Origin: a virus
IMG/VR virus record: IMGVR_UViG_3300046665_000438
Location: 1-47,484 of that record
DNA: 47,484 nucleotides
Reading direction: 5' to 3' (one strand)
Shown: positions 6,723 through 16,400 of the stretch, piece after piece
How positions within the stretch are numbered: the stretch's first letter is position 1
How the letters are laid out: every line of letters starts with the position of its first letter
The notes under the pieces: generated by a model
Told to the model about the DNA's origin: nothing
What the model saw: only the letters and a program-made list of their open reading frames with translations
Databases searched by the model: none
Translations under genes and position numbers: made by a program

Positions 6723-7149
6723 CGTTTTAAGCCTCGCGGTCTTCCGCGCCAAACGCGGTTTGCCCGAGGTGTTCCCGGACACCCGCTCGCCGCTGGAAAA
6801 GATCCTCGCCTGCTACCTGCCCCCCATGAAGCACATGACCAAGGACGCCGCGCTGCGGATGCTCGCCAGTGGCTGCGCCACCTCGATCGTGCGCTGGGCC
6901 GAGGCGAACGGGGCGGCGGTGGATGACGCGGCGCGCTTCCAGTTCTACGCCGCCGGCAGCGCGGCGCGGCTGGTGCTACAGATCCGCGTCAGCCGCGTCG
7001 GTCAGCCCAAGGGGCCGTGGCAGGCGATGGAGTTCCACCTGGACGCCAACAGCAAGGAGCTGGTGCCGGAGGCGTATGTGCAGGGGGTGGCCGAGGTGTT
7101 CAAGCCCCTGCTCACCCTGCCGATGTCCGGGTTTTACCGTCTACGCTGA
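6706..7149 (+). CDS. Hypothetical protein (147 aa)
   Basis: AAAGGAT upstream of the paired ATGs at 6706 and 6709 supports this start, inside the end of the previous gene. The N-terminal 30 residues include a basic stretch; the rest is an alpha/beta mix with a central Ala-Ala-Gly-Ser-Ala-Ala turn and a Val-Leu-Gln-Ile-Arg-Val strand. No family is recognised. Coupling with the previous gene suggests the two products are made together. Confidence 0.6.
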   Translation: MMTSSNVLSLAVFRAKRGLPEVFPDTRSPLEKILACYLPPMKHMTKDAALRMLASGCATSIVRWAEANGAAVDDAARFQFYAAGSAARLVLQIRVSRVGQPKGPWQAMEFHLDANSKELVPEAYVQGVAEVFKPLLTLPMSGFYRLR

Positions 7150-7198
7150 TTGGTATGCGACGGAGGATCACCGTCGCGCATATCAATAGGAACCAGCG

Positions 7199-7723
7199 AT
7201 GACCAAGAAGCGCACGCCGTTAACTGTATGGTCGAAGGACAACGCAGAATTCAAGATCATCAAACACGGGACGCTTGAGTTTGAGTCCGTGACCAGTGTG
7301 AGTCGGGTCCGTGGCGCGCTCAACAATCCGGCCACGGTCCTCTACGATTCGATCGCACTGCGCTACAACTTGTGCGAGCCCGGCGACCTGTTCCTGATGA
7401 ACCTGCCGAACAGTCCAACCCTGTTCAACATGCGCAAACACTTCAAGGCCCGTGGAGTCCTGGAAACGGACTATCGCCTGTTCCGCCCACTGTGCGACGA
7501 GACGGGCCGGCGCTTCTCGGCTGACAAACGCCCGGTGGCTGTGCAACGTCTGACCACCGCCCGCATGAAGACCCTGCAACCCTTCCCGCGTGAAGCGGCG
7601 GCACTGGCAAAAGCGGCCGAAGAACGGGGCGCCACGGGGTTCCTTGCGCAAGATGAAAACCCAGTAAATCCGCGGCCTGCAGACGAGTTTCCGGCAGGAA
7701 ATGGGAACGTGGTTAATACTTGA
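7199..7723 (+). CDS. Hypothetical protein, last gene of the early block (174 aa)
   Basis: An AGGA site seven bases upstream supports the ATG at 7199. The N-terminal two thirds read as a compact alpha/beta domain with Lys/Arg-rich strands, possibly nucleic-acid binding. The C-terminal 45 residues are Pro, Asn and Ala-rich and look disordered. I cannot name a family. The gene is followed by the strongest terminator in the left arm, so it closes an operon. Confidence 0.6.
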   Translation: MTKKRTPLTVWSKDNAEFKIIKHGTLEFESVTSVSRVRGALNNPATVLYDSIALRYNLCEPGDLFLMNLPNSPTLFNMRKHFKARGVLETDYRLFRPLCDETGRRFSADKRPVAVQRLTTARMKTLQPFPREAAALAKAAEERGATGFLAQDENPVNPRPADEFPAGNGNVVNT

Positions 7724-7783
7724 GTCTTGAGGGTAAGCGTGCGAGTGACCGGCCCAAGCGAAAGGACGGCACTCAAATTTTAT

Positions 7784-7808
7784 CGCCCGGGAAACCGGGC
7801 GTTTTTTT
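7784..7808 (+). terminator. Strong intrinsic terminator
   Basis: CGCCCGG (7784-7790), a GAAA tetraloop, CCGGGCG (7795-7801) and seven T residues (7802-7808) make a textbook rho-independent terminator. It separates the early small-gene block from the replication operon, so the latter must have its own promoter or rely on antitermination. No clear promoter is visible in the 60 bp before the next gene. Confidence 0.9.
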
Positions 7809-7870
7809 CCCTCGACCTTCTGTGCTGGGCACATTGTCCTCCCGTTTTGGGGGGTTGACCGGGGCGCTTA

Positions 7871-8122
7871 ATGAATCCGCATCATCTTCCTACGACCGGC
7901 GAAAAATTGACTGACGACGAACGCCTTTTGTTCATCCGTCACATCATCGAAAAGCACAACCTCTCCCATGTCGACCTGGCTCGCTTCACTGGGTATGCCC
8001 GTGACAGCGTGTCCGGTTGGCTCACGGAAAAGACCTCGCCACGCTATCGCGCCGTGCCTGTCAGGGCGTTCGACCGCCTGCTCGACCAATTGCAACTGGG
8101 CAAAGTCAAGGGCAGCAAGTAA
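7871..8122 (+). CDS. Small helix-turn-helix protein (83 aa)
   Basis: Residues about 30-55 match a Cro/XRE-like helix-turn-helix. They read Leu-Ser-His-Val-Asp-Leu-Ala-Arg-Phe-Thr-Gly-Tyr, a turn, then Arg-Asp-Ser-Val-Ser-Gly-Trp-Leu as recognition helix. A basic segment and a Leu-rich helix follow. Being the first gene after the terminator, it could autoregulate the replication operon. The size fits phage Cro-like repressors. The binding site is not obvious in the upstream sequence. Confidence 0.7.
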   Translation: MNPHHLPTTGEKLTDDERLLFIRHIIEKHNLSHVDLARFTGYARDSVSGWLTEKTSPRYRAVPVRAFDRLLDQLQLGKVKGSK

Positions 8123-8136
8123 GCGGGGGCGGGGCC

Positions 8137-10959
8137 ATGTATCACTACTATCAGCGCTCGGAACATGACGCTTGGTTTCTGCTCTCCAGCCAGGGTGAAG
8201 AGAACCCGGTGGAGTTGGCCAAGGCGCAGGGCGCAAAGAAACTCACCATCCTCGCGCTGAACCAGATGGTCAACGATGGCACCGAGGCCGAGCTGCCGCG
8301 CAACCGCGACAAGATCGGCTACCGTGGCCCGCTGTACTTCGACATCGACTGCAAGGACGACCTCGGCCAAGCCATCACCAGCGGGCAAGAACTGGTCGGC
8401 AAGTTGTCCCGCATGGGCGTGCCGAAACACTGCATCGAAATCTTTCTCTCGGGCAGCAAGGGCCTTCACGTCCTGGTCAACGAAAGCCTGTTCGGTGCCC
8501 GCCGCTTCACCTTGCGCTTGCCAGAAATCTACAAGGAAATGGCCCGCGACCTGTTCGTGATCGGCCTTGACTACTCGGTGTACAGCAGCGGCCGGGGCAA
8601 CAGTTTCCGCATCGTCAACCTGCAACGCCATGACGGCAAGTACCGGGTGCCGGTGAGCGCCGAGGAACTGGAACAGCTGACAGTGGACGGCTACCGCGAG
8701 CTGGTGAAGGCGCCCCGCGTGGTGGAAGTCGACGACCCGCAGGGGTTGGTGGTGCATGAACTCAAGGCCATGTTTGAAGAGGCCAAGAAGCGCGTCAACG
8801 CCAAGCCGAAGTTGGTGATCATCGCGTCATCCGCCGACATGGAAGCGATCCGCGAGCCGGTCCCGACCTGCATCCAGATGCTGTGCGACAGCGATTCGTT
8901 GAAGGCTGATGCGTCCTACAACCAGGCCGCGACCCAACTGGCCGCCTACATCGTGCGGGCCGGGGTGTCGCAGACGGTGAGCGAAAGCCTCGCCGCCCGG
9001 CTGGCCAGCAGCGCCAAGTCGAGCAAGTACAACACCGCCAAGTTGCGCCGCGATCACATCGAGGCGCAGATCCGCTACGTCGAACACACCTCGACGTTCA
9101 GCTTTGGCTGCAACGCGATCCGCGCCCTGCTCAGCAAGCGCCCGTGCGAAGGCTGCGCGATCGAGGCCGGAGCGAACAAGGGCGGCGATCAGGACGCTGG
9201 CCTGTGCGCCGTGGTGGAACCGGACGGGTATTACATCCGCCTCGGGGACGGCAAGCGGCGCATCAGCAACTTCACCCTGTCGCCGATCGACGTGTTCATT
9301 GACGTACCGCAGGACGGCACCGCCCCGCGCCGGGTCGGCACCCGCATGGCGGTGATGAAGGACGGCAACGAGCTGTCCAAGATCATTTTCAAAGAGGCGG
9401 CGTTTTCCGGCCGCTCGGCGTTTCTGAAAGAACTGGAAGGCCTCACTGACCTGACGTTTCAGGGGTCCGACTTGGAGATTCAGAAAATCAAACTCGCAAT
9501 TTTCCGGGAGGCACAGGACGTGGGAGAAATTTTCCAGGTCTACACCGCCGGGGTTCACATGGACTTCGTCGACGACATCCCGCTGTTCACCTATGTCGAA
9601 CCCGACATGTCGGTGAACACGGTCAAGGTGCGCGGCACCCACCAGTTCCTCGGCAACCTGGTCGCCCGCCCGTACTTTGCGCACACCACCATGCCCGAGC
9701 GAGCGGATCAAGACGTGGACAAGACCCTCGACAACCTGTTCAAGATCAACCAGAAACACGAAGTCGGTATGCTGATCGGCTGGAGCATCGCGGCGCATTT
9801 CAAGACGCACCTGATGTACCTCTACAGCCAGTTTCCGGTCCTTTGCCTGTGGGGCAGCGCCGGTTCCGGCAAGTCGAAGACCGCTGGCCTGATCACCTGG
9901 CTGAACGGCACCGACTACATGCTCAAAGACTCCGGGGTCAGCGCGCCATCGACCTCGCCCTACGGCATGCTGGACTACCTGTCGAGCACCACCACGGTTC
10001 CGCGGATCATCGAAGAATTCAACAAATCCAAGATGACCAGCCATGCCTACAAGGACGTGGGCGAGCGGATCAAGCAGGCCTGGAACGCCGAGTCGACCTT
10101 GAAAGGAAAGCTAGGCCGGGGCATGGGCCGCACCGGCGCCGAAGCGGTGGCCATCCCGCTGTCCTCGCCGCTGGTGGTGATTTCTGAACAAGAAATTGAA
10201 ATCCCGGCGATCCAGGAACGCAGCATCCGTGTTCACCTGACCAAGCAGAAGCGTGGCAAGTGCCGCGAGCCGTTCTTTACAGCCAGCGAGGGACGCAACC
10301 ACCTGCGCCGGCTGGGCAAGGCGATCATGGCCAAGGCACTGACCACCACCCCGGAAGAAATCGAGGCGCTGATGAACAAGGCGTCGGCCCTCTTGCCTCG
10401 GGACATGGACGATCGCCCACGCTACTCGCAGCAGGTGGTGCTGATCGGGCTTTGGCAATTGCAGGCGGTGTGCGAAGAACTGCACCTGTTCCAGTCGCTG
10501 AAAACCTTGGGGCCAATCATTGACACGGTGATCGGCCGCTTCGATGCCCCGGACCAAGGTTATGTGCAGAGCGAAATCGACCTGGTGCTGCAAAAGCTCG
10601 CGATCATCGTGGCCATTTCACGCAGCGTGCAGGAAGCGGGGCAGGGCTACGTGCATCTGGTTGAGGGCCTACACTACTCGGTAACCCCGGAATACTTGAT
10701 CCTCGACCCGGTGCTGGGTCACGCCGCCTACACCCGCTATTGCACCGTCGAGGAACGTGCCTCACCCGTGATCAGCAGCGGGGCGCAGTTCACCAAGCTG
10801 ATCAACGAAGAACCCTACTTCATCAAGTACGCGCCATACGCCGGGTTGGGCGGGGGCCGAGCGATGCTCTACCTGTCACTCAAAGAAATGCAGGGGAAGA
10901 ACATCGACACCAGCCTGCTCGGCTGGGAGGGCGGTTATGAGCGCACCGACTTTAGCTGA
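8137..10959 (+). CDS. Fused archaeo-eukaryotic primase / P-loop helicase (940 aa)
   Basis: Residues about 60-190 carry the signature of archaeo-eukaryotic primases. The catalytic Asp pair is in Tyr-Phe-Asp-Ile-Asp (D69, D71), SGSKGLH is at 105-111, and a Tyr-Ser-Ser-Gly-Arg-Gly-Asn-Ser-Phe-Arg segment follows near 149-158. A probable zinc site uses C325, C337, C340 and perhaps C357. The C-terminal half is a helicase: Walker A GSAGSGKS at 573-580 and a Walker B-like Arg-Ile-Ile-Glu-Glu-Phe near 625. One chain could therefore unwind and prime DNA. The start at 8137 follows a GGGGGCGGGG stretch; a longer upstream frame overlaps the HTH gene and was dropped. The 3' end overlaps the next gene by 23 bp. 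Confidence 0.85.
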   Translation: MYHYYQRSEHDAWFLLSSQGEENPVELAKAQGAKKLTILALNQMVNDGTEAELPRNRDKIGYRGPLYFDIDCKDDLGQAITSGQELVGKLSRMGVPKHCIEIFLSGSKGLHVLVNESLFGARRFTLRLPEIYKEMARDLFVIGLDYSVYSSGRGNSFRIVNLQRHDGKYRVPVSAEELEQLTVDGYRELVKAPRVVEVDDPQGLVVHELKAMFEEAKKRVNAKPKLVIIASSADMEAIREPVPTCIQMLCDSDSLKADASYNQAATQLAAYIVRAGVSQTVSESLAARLASSAKSSKYNTAKLRRDHIEAQIRYVEHTSTFSFGCNAIRALLSKRPCEGCAIEAGANKGGDQDAGLCAVVEPDGYYIRLGDGKRRISNFTLSPIDVFIDVPQDGTAPRRVGTRMAVMKDGNELSKIIFKEAAFSGRSAFLKELEGLTDLTFQGSDLEIQKIKLAIFREAQDVGEIFQVYTAGVHMDFVDDIPLFTYVEPDMSVNTVKVRGTHQFLGNLVARPYFAHTTMPERADQDVDKTLDNLFKINQKHEVGMLIGWSIAAHFKTHLMYLYSQFPVLCLWGSAGSGKSKTAGLITWLNGTDYMLKDSGVSAPSTSPYGMLDYLSSTTTVPRIIEEFNKSKMTSHAYKDVGERIKQAWNAESTLKGKLGRGMGRTGAEAVAIPLSSPLVVISEQEIEIPAIQERSIRVHLTKQKRGKCREPFFTASEGRNHLRRLGKAIMAKALTTTPEEIEALMNKASALLPRDMDDRPRYSQQVVLIGLWQLQAVCEELHLFQSLKTLGPIIDTVIGRFDAPDQGYVQSEIDLVLQKLAIIVAISRSVQEAGQGYVHLVEGLHYSVTPEYLILDPVLGHAAYTRYCTVEERASPVISSGAQFTKLINEEPYFIKYAPYAGLGGGRAMLYLSLKEMQGKNIDTSLLGWEGGYERTDFS

Positions 10960-12469
10960 ATACTTCCAGCGCGCCGGCATCGAGCGGTACCCCTCGTTCG
11001 CGCCGTTCGTACAGCTCAAGCACACCCCGTTCCAGTCGCAGGTGGAAGGCCTGAGCCTGTGCGTGCATTACCAGTGGTTCGGCCTGCTCGATGAAACCGG
11101 TGCCGGCAAGTCGATCCCCGTGGTCGGCGCGGCCCTGCACTACATCGGCATGGGAAATAAGGTCATCGTGCTGACTCTGGCCACCCTGATCTACCAGTTC
11201 GCCGAGTCGGTGATCGAAGAGTTCCAAGGCATCGACAAGTACGTGCGTGTGCATGTGCTCGATGAAGCGCCGACCAAGCGCGCCAAACTGATGGGGCAGT
11301 GGGACAACGAAGGCTGGCCAGAAATGGTGGTCATGAGTTACGAGCTGTTCGCCCACCAGAAGCTGTGCAAGCTGTTCAAGGAAAAGGGCTACGACGTACT
11401 GATCACCGACGAAAGCCAGAAGTGGAAGTCGCCGGAAAGCACGCTGGCCAAGCGCATCGGCGAGTACGTCGGCGACCCGGCGAACCCGGACACCGCGTTC
11501 TTTCCCATGACCGGCACACCGATGCACACCTACATGACCGACTGCTACACCCTGCTGACCTTCATGAGTCCGGGGGCGTACCTGTCGTTTGATCACTTCT
11601 GCCGCCGGCACTGCCGCTACAAGCTGATCCGTTTGAAGGTGCCGAAAGTCACCAAAGGCGGCAAGCGCATCAGCCGGGTCAAGGAACTGGTGGGCTACCA
11701 GCGTCACGCCGAGCTGTCGGCCAACCTGTATGCCCACTGCCGGCGCGTGCTGAAAAGCCAGATCCCGGAGCTGCGCGACCTGAAAGAGCCGATCATCACC
11801 GAAGTGCCGGTCAGGCTGAGCCCGGCGCACCGCGAGGTGTACCGCACGCTGACGATCGAACGCTTCATCGACTTCGGCGACGGCACCATTCTGTCTGCCC
11901 TGCAGGAGCAGGAGCTGCGCCAGAAGGTGTTGCAGATCGTGACCTGCCCGGAACTGTTCCTGCCGGAAGGCAAAAAGGTCGACAACCAGGTGCTCGCCAC
12001 CTGCCGCGATCTGGTCGACACGCACACCGCCGATTCCAAGGTGATCCTGTTCGTGAATTTCAAGCAGACCGTGGCGCGCTATGCCGAGTTCTTCGCTGAC
12101 ATGAACCCGGCGACCATGAACGGCGATCTATCCTCGACCCAGCGCAAGGCGATGACCGAGAAGTTTTTGCATGACCCAACCTGCCGCCTGCTGGTGGCCA
12201 ACCCGCGATCGGCCGGGGCCGGCTTCAACTTCCAAGGGGTCAGCCACACCGTGATCTTTGCCGAACCGACCGGCTCACCGGGCGAGTTCAAGCAGGCCAT
12301 GGACCGCGTGGTGCGGCCGGGCCAGCTGTGGCAGTGCAACATTTACGTGCTCAAGGCGCTGGAAACTCTGGCGCCGAACGCCATCCGTAACATGCTCAGG
12401 CGTGATCAGGACATCGGGCAAGTGACCCTCGATCCTCGCACCCTGCGGCACTTTTACAACGTCGCATAA
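10937..12469 (+). CDS. SNF2-like superfamily 2 DNA helicase (510 aa)
   Basis: Motif I is DETGAGKS at 52-59 and motif II is Asp-Glu-Ser-Gln in Leu-Ile-Thr-Asp-Glu-Ser-Gln-Lys-Trp near residue 158. Motif III is Met-Thr-Gly-Thr-Pro near 190. The second lobe has Val-Ile-Leu-Phe-Val-Asn-Phe near 370 and ends with the SNF2-type motif VI, Gln-Ala-Met-Asp-Arg-Val-Val-Arg-Pro-Gly-Gln. SNF2-like phage proteins move along double-stranded DNA and help replication or branch migration. No nuclease or zinc domain is fused. The ATG at 10937 lies within the end of the primase gene, so the two are coupled. Confidence 0.88.
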   Translation: MSAPTLAEYFQRAGIERYPSFAPFVQLKHTPFQSQVEGLSLCVHYQWFGLLDETGAGKSIPVVGAALHYIGMGNKVIVLTLATLIYQFAESVIEEFQGIDKYVRVHVLDEAPTKRAKLMGQWDNEGWPEMVVMSYELFAHQKLCKLFKEKGYDVLITDESQKWKSPESTLAKRIGEYVGDPANPDTAFFPMTGTPMHTYMTDCYTLLTFMSPGAYLSFDHFCRRHCRYKLIRLKVPKVTKGGKRISRVKELVGYQRHAELSANLYAHCRRVLKSQIPELRDLKEPIITEVPVRLSPAHREVYRTLTIERFIDFGDGTILSALQEQELRQKVLQIVTCPELFLPEGKKVDNQVLATCRDLVDTHTADSKVILFVNFKQTVARYAEFFADMNPATMNGDLSSTQRKAMTEKFLHDPTCRLLVANPRSAGAGFNFQGVSHTVIFAEPTGSPGEFKQAMDRVVRPGQLWQCNIYVLKALETLAPNAIRNMLRRDQDIGQVTLDPRTLRHFYNVA

Positions 12470-12481
12470 GACGACGAACGA

Positions 12482-12520
12482 ATTCCGGGGAACCGGAATA
12501 ACAAGCGGCGGTACAGCCGC
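12482..12520 (+). promoter_or_regulatory. Two hairpins in the leader of the candidate SSB gene
   Basis: ATTCCGG (12482-12488), loop GGAA, CCGGAAT (12493-12499) is a perfect 7-bp stem with a GNRA-type loop. A second stem, GCGGC (12505-12509) with GCCGC (12516-12520), follows after five bases. Neither has a T run, so they are not good terminators. They sit about 40 bases before the ribosome site (AGGGGAA) of the next gene, where a structured leader could allow translational control or mRNA processing. Confidence 0.45.
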
Positions 12521-12558
12521 AATTTGAATGACAAGTTAGAAGACCAAGGGGAATCACA

Positions 12559-13338
12559 ATGCCACTCATCAAAGATGGTAGTGCCGTCAGCAAGGACGCG
12601 GTGGAAACCGCAGAAGCGAGCGCCGCACAGAACTCCGAAACCTTGCAGGAAGAGGCCTCCGTGTTGGAGGAACCGGCTGTCCTGGACCCTGAACCGGCGG
12701 CTGATCCGGCGCCTCAATCCACCAGCACCAACGTCGTCACAAGCGCCGAAGGTCACCGCAGTAACGGCAGCCAAATGGCGGCCATGAAGGAAATGGAAGA
12801 CGCTGGCTTCGGTGGCGGCCACATTGACTTCACCAGTTTCACGAACATTGTTTTGAAGGACGGGGAGTTCCAGTTGGTCGGCACCACCAAGTCGTTTTCC
12901 GCGACCGAAGGGTTTACCGGCACCATCCTGCAGGGTCGCGCCAAGTGGGCGATGCGTGTGGGCAATGATGACGAAGCCGATGTGACGTTCGCCTACTCCA
13001 AGGCGGAATTCAACGACGTGGAAACCGAGTGCGGGGCCAAGGTGGCCGAGTGGCGTGCCGAAGGCTTGAAACCTGAGCTGAAAGAGTACGCCGAGCTGTT
13101 TGTCATGGTCGACAAGATCAACGCCGGTGAATGCAAGGAGCTGGAAGGTGACGCCGTGGTTGTCCAGGTGTCGCCAATGTCGATCGGTCGCTGGGCGGGC
13201 TACAAGTTCAAGCAGCAAAGCCGCACCGGCCGCCTCCCTAACGGCTACAAAACCCTGTTCATCCGTGGCGAGAAAGTCACGGCTGCCAAGTTCCCGTTCT
13301 ACCCATGGGATTTCAAGTTTGTTGAATTGAACGCCTAA
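12559..13338 (+). CDS. Candidate single-stranded DNA-binding protein (259 aa)
   Basis: The N-terminal 70 residues are an acidic, Ala/Glu/Pro-rich, probably disordered segment. The remaining 190 form a strand-rich domain with several exposed aromatics (Trp-Ala-Met-Arg-Val, Trp-Ala-Gly-Tyr-Lys-Phe, Pro-Phe-Tyr-Pro-Trp-Asp-Phe), consistent with an OB-like fold. Position between helicase and polymerase, a strong AGGGGAA site and its own structured leader suit an abundant replication protein. However, phage SSBs usually carry the acidic tail at the C-terminus, not the N-terminus, and no family signature is certain. I call it by context and composition only. Confidence 0.45.
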   Translation: MPLIKDGSAVSKDAVETAEASAAQNSETLQEEASVLEEPAVLDPEPAADPAPQSTSTNVVTSAEGHRSNGSQMAAMKEMEDAGFGGGHIDFTSFTNIVLKDGEFQLVGTTKSFSATEGFTGTILQGRAKWAMRVGNDDEADVTFAYSKAEFNDVETECGAKVAEWRAEGLKPELKEYAELFVMVDKINAGECKELEGDAVVVQVSPMSIGRWAGYKFKQQSRTGRLPNGYKTLFIRGEKVTAAKFPFYPWDFKFVELNA

Positions 13339-13358
13339 GCCTCACGGCTAGCTGTGTT

Positions 13359-13384
13359 TGCTGGCGGGCGGTTGCCCGCCAGCA
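13359..13384 (+). terminator. Long hairpin between candidate SSB and polymerase genes
   Basis: TGCTGGCGGGC (13359-13369) and GCCCGCCAGCA (13374-13384) form a perfect 11-bp stem with a GGTT loop, 18 bases after the SSB-like stop. The following tract is C/T alternating rather than a T run, so it would terminate only partly. Partial termination here would make more SSB-like protein than polymerase. Confidence 0.6.
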
Positions 13385-13417
13385 CTCTCTCTTGTCGTCC
13401 GAGGAATGGGGTGCAAC

Positions 13418-16400
13418 GTGAAACTGAATGGACTTGCTCTGCTCGATGTGCGCGGCTTGCTGCTGCATGCCTACCACCGGGGCACTGACCCCGATGCCAA
13501 ACTCAGCCCCCTGACTGACAAGCCGGTGAACTCGGCCGGCTATGGTCTGCGTGGCTTCCTCGATACCTACATCATCCCCCTGCTGTCTGATTTCTCCCCC
13601 CTCAACATCATCGCGGTGTGGGATGGGGGTAACACCTACCGCGAAGGCCTGTTCGCCGACTACAAAGCCAAGCGTCACGCCGAGGAAAAAGACCCGGCGG
13701 TTGAGGCTCAGCTGAAAAAGATGTTCGACATGGCCAAGGCGCTGCTGGCCTATGCCGGCGCGTTCAACGTGCATGTCCAGGGCGTGGAAGCGGACGACGT
13801 GATCGGCGCCTTCTGCCGGCAGTTTCCCGACGTGCTCAAGCTGGTGCACACCGTGGACCGCGACCTGTCGCAGCTCAACGACGACAACACCACGGTGCTG
13901 GTCAAGAACATGCCGGCCGACGACTTCGAAGGCTACGCGACCCGCTGGGTGCGGCTCTACAAGTCCCTGGTGGGGGACAAGACCGACGAATACGGCGGTG
14001 TGCCCCAAGTCGGGCCGAAGGCGTTTGAATACCTGGTCAGCGAATACGGCTGGGACGGCATGGAACAGCTGGAAGCCTGCGTGGCCAGCAACGACTACGC
14101 CTTCCTGCTGCAAGCGGCCGAGGCCACCGGCTGCAAGGTGCTGCGCAAAATCTACGAGAGCCGCAGCACTTGGCGCCTGATGTACACCCTCGCCGGTCTG
14201 CACCCGGAACTGCTGTACGGAACGCAGGGCCGCATGATCATCCGCCCGGAGTGGTACGTGCGCTTACCCGATGCGACCAAGGTGAAGGACCTGCTGACCA
14301 TGGCCGGCGACCCGAGCCTGTTCGAACACTTCGCCCCGCACATGCCGAGCATGACCCTGGTGACGCCAGAGAACTGGCCGCAGGTGCATGCCGCCTACGT
14401 CACGGGCTTGCAGGACACGCCGCTGGCCAGCTTCGACTATGAAACCTACGACAGCCTCGGCCATGACTGGACGCCGGCCCTGCCGGACACCGCCCGCGGC
14501 TACGTCGACGTGCTGTCGCAACGCCTGACCGGCGGGTCGTTCACCTACGGGTCGAATTTGCAGCACACGTTCTACCTGCCGGTGCTGCACAAGAACACGG
14601 CCAACCTGGATCAGGGCGAGCTGGTCAACGTGCTGCTCGACATTGAGGAAGCCGGCCTGGACTTCGTCGCGCACAACGCCCGGTTTGAAGAACAAGTGAC
14701 CAAGCAGTGCCTGAATTTCCAGCTCGACGGCCCGGTCTGCACGCAGATGCTCGGCAGCTACGTCGACGAGAACCTGGAGCAGGGCTTGAAGGCACACGCC
14801 CGGCAATGGTTGAAGTACGACCAGGTCGAGTACAAGGACTTGCTGGCCCGGCACGGCGCCCGCGACATGCGCGACCTCACCGGCGAGCAGGTGACCCATT
14901 ACGCCTGTGATGACAGCTTTGTCGCGGCGCGCTTGGCCACCCTGTTCTGGCTGATCCTCAAGCTGGAAAACCAGTGGAAGTTCGCCTACGAAGAGGATCG
15001 CTACACCGTCCACCCGTTCAACCGGAGCTTTGAAACCGGGGTGCGCCTCGGCTTCGACCGCCTGCAGGAGCTGGCCACCACTGACGCCGAGGCGGTCCAG
15101 ACCAAGACCGCACGGTTGCACGGCCTGCTGGCCGAGCATTGCAGCCAGATCAGCATCGTCGGCGCCGAGTTCATGAAGAAAGCCGAGGCCGACAACCTGC
15201 TCAAGCTGTACATCCACGACAAGTTGAACCGTTCGCAGGCGCAGGCCAAGGTGGCCGAGGCCTACGAACGCTGGCGGCTGGGCTCGGTGTACACCCCTTA
15301 CCGCGAGACCTTCACCCCGGCCGAGTTCATCGCCACGGAGAAGGGGTTCACCCGCGTGGCCGAGAAGGTCGGGCTGCCGATCGTGATGGAGAGCGTCAGC
15401 GGCAAGGCCATCACCGCCTGGCTGATGTCCAGCCAGCACCACCTGAAACAGCACGGCAGCACCGACCCGCGTGCGCGCCAGCTGGTGGAGCTGGTGCAGG
15501 AAGCCGCCGGGGAAATCCGCAAGCGCGAGGGCGCGGCGTTCGTGACCTTGAAGCGGTTCATCGAAACCGAGGTACTGCACCTGGACGGCGTGCGCGTGAT
15601 CGAGGGCGACGAACTCAACCTCAACAGCCCGAAACAGATGCAGGAACTGCTGTATTGCAAGCTGCAATTGCCCGTGCGCCTGCGCACCTCCCCGCAGAAG
15701 GGCAGCCGCCGTGATGAGCTGGGCCTGGAAGGCAACCCCTCGACCAACGAAGACGCGATGCTCGCCGCGATGGCCGAGGACTGCCCGGAAGGCGATTGGC
15801 GCCGCGAGGTGTTGCAGCTGCTGATCGACACCAAAGAGTGCATGACCCGCCAGTCCCTGTATTACAACAAGTACCCGCACTGGCAGCACCCAAGCACCGG
15901 CGTGGTTCACCCTGGCACCCGCAACTGTGGGACGAAGACCCGCCGCCCGGCTGGCTCCAGCCTGAACATCCTCGCGGTGAGCAAAGGCCCGCTGCGCTCG
16001 GTCTTTCTGCCGCGCTACAAGGGGAATGTGGTCGTCTCCCTGGACTTTTCCGGGCAGGAACTGCGCCTGGCTGGCAGCGCGGCCCGCGACCCGGTGCTGA
16101 TCGAGGCCTACACCGGTGGCGGCACTTACGTCGACGAAGACGGCATGACCCGCGCACTGTTCAAGGACATCCACAGCGTGACCGGCTGCACCTTCGCCGC
16201 CAACGTGCTGGAGCAGGCGATGGGGCCGGAAATCCTCAAGCGCCTGTCGTTCGATGCGTCCGGCTCGATGGACTATGAACAGTTCGTCAGCCTGCTCAAG
16301 GAAGGCGAGCACGTCTATGAACTGGTCGGTGACCTCGCGCTGCCGCTGGGCAAGGCGATCATCAAGATCCGCAAGATGGCCAAGACCGTGAACTTCCTGA

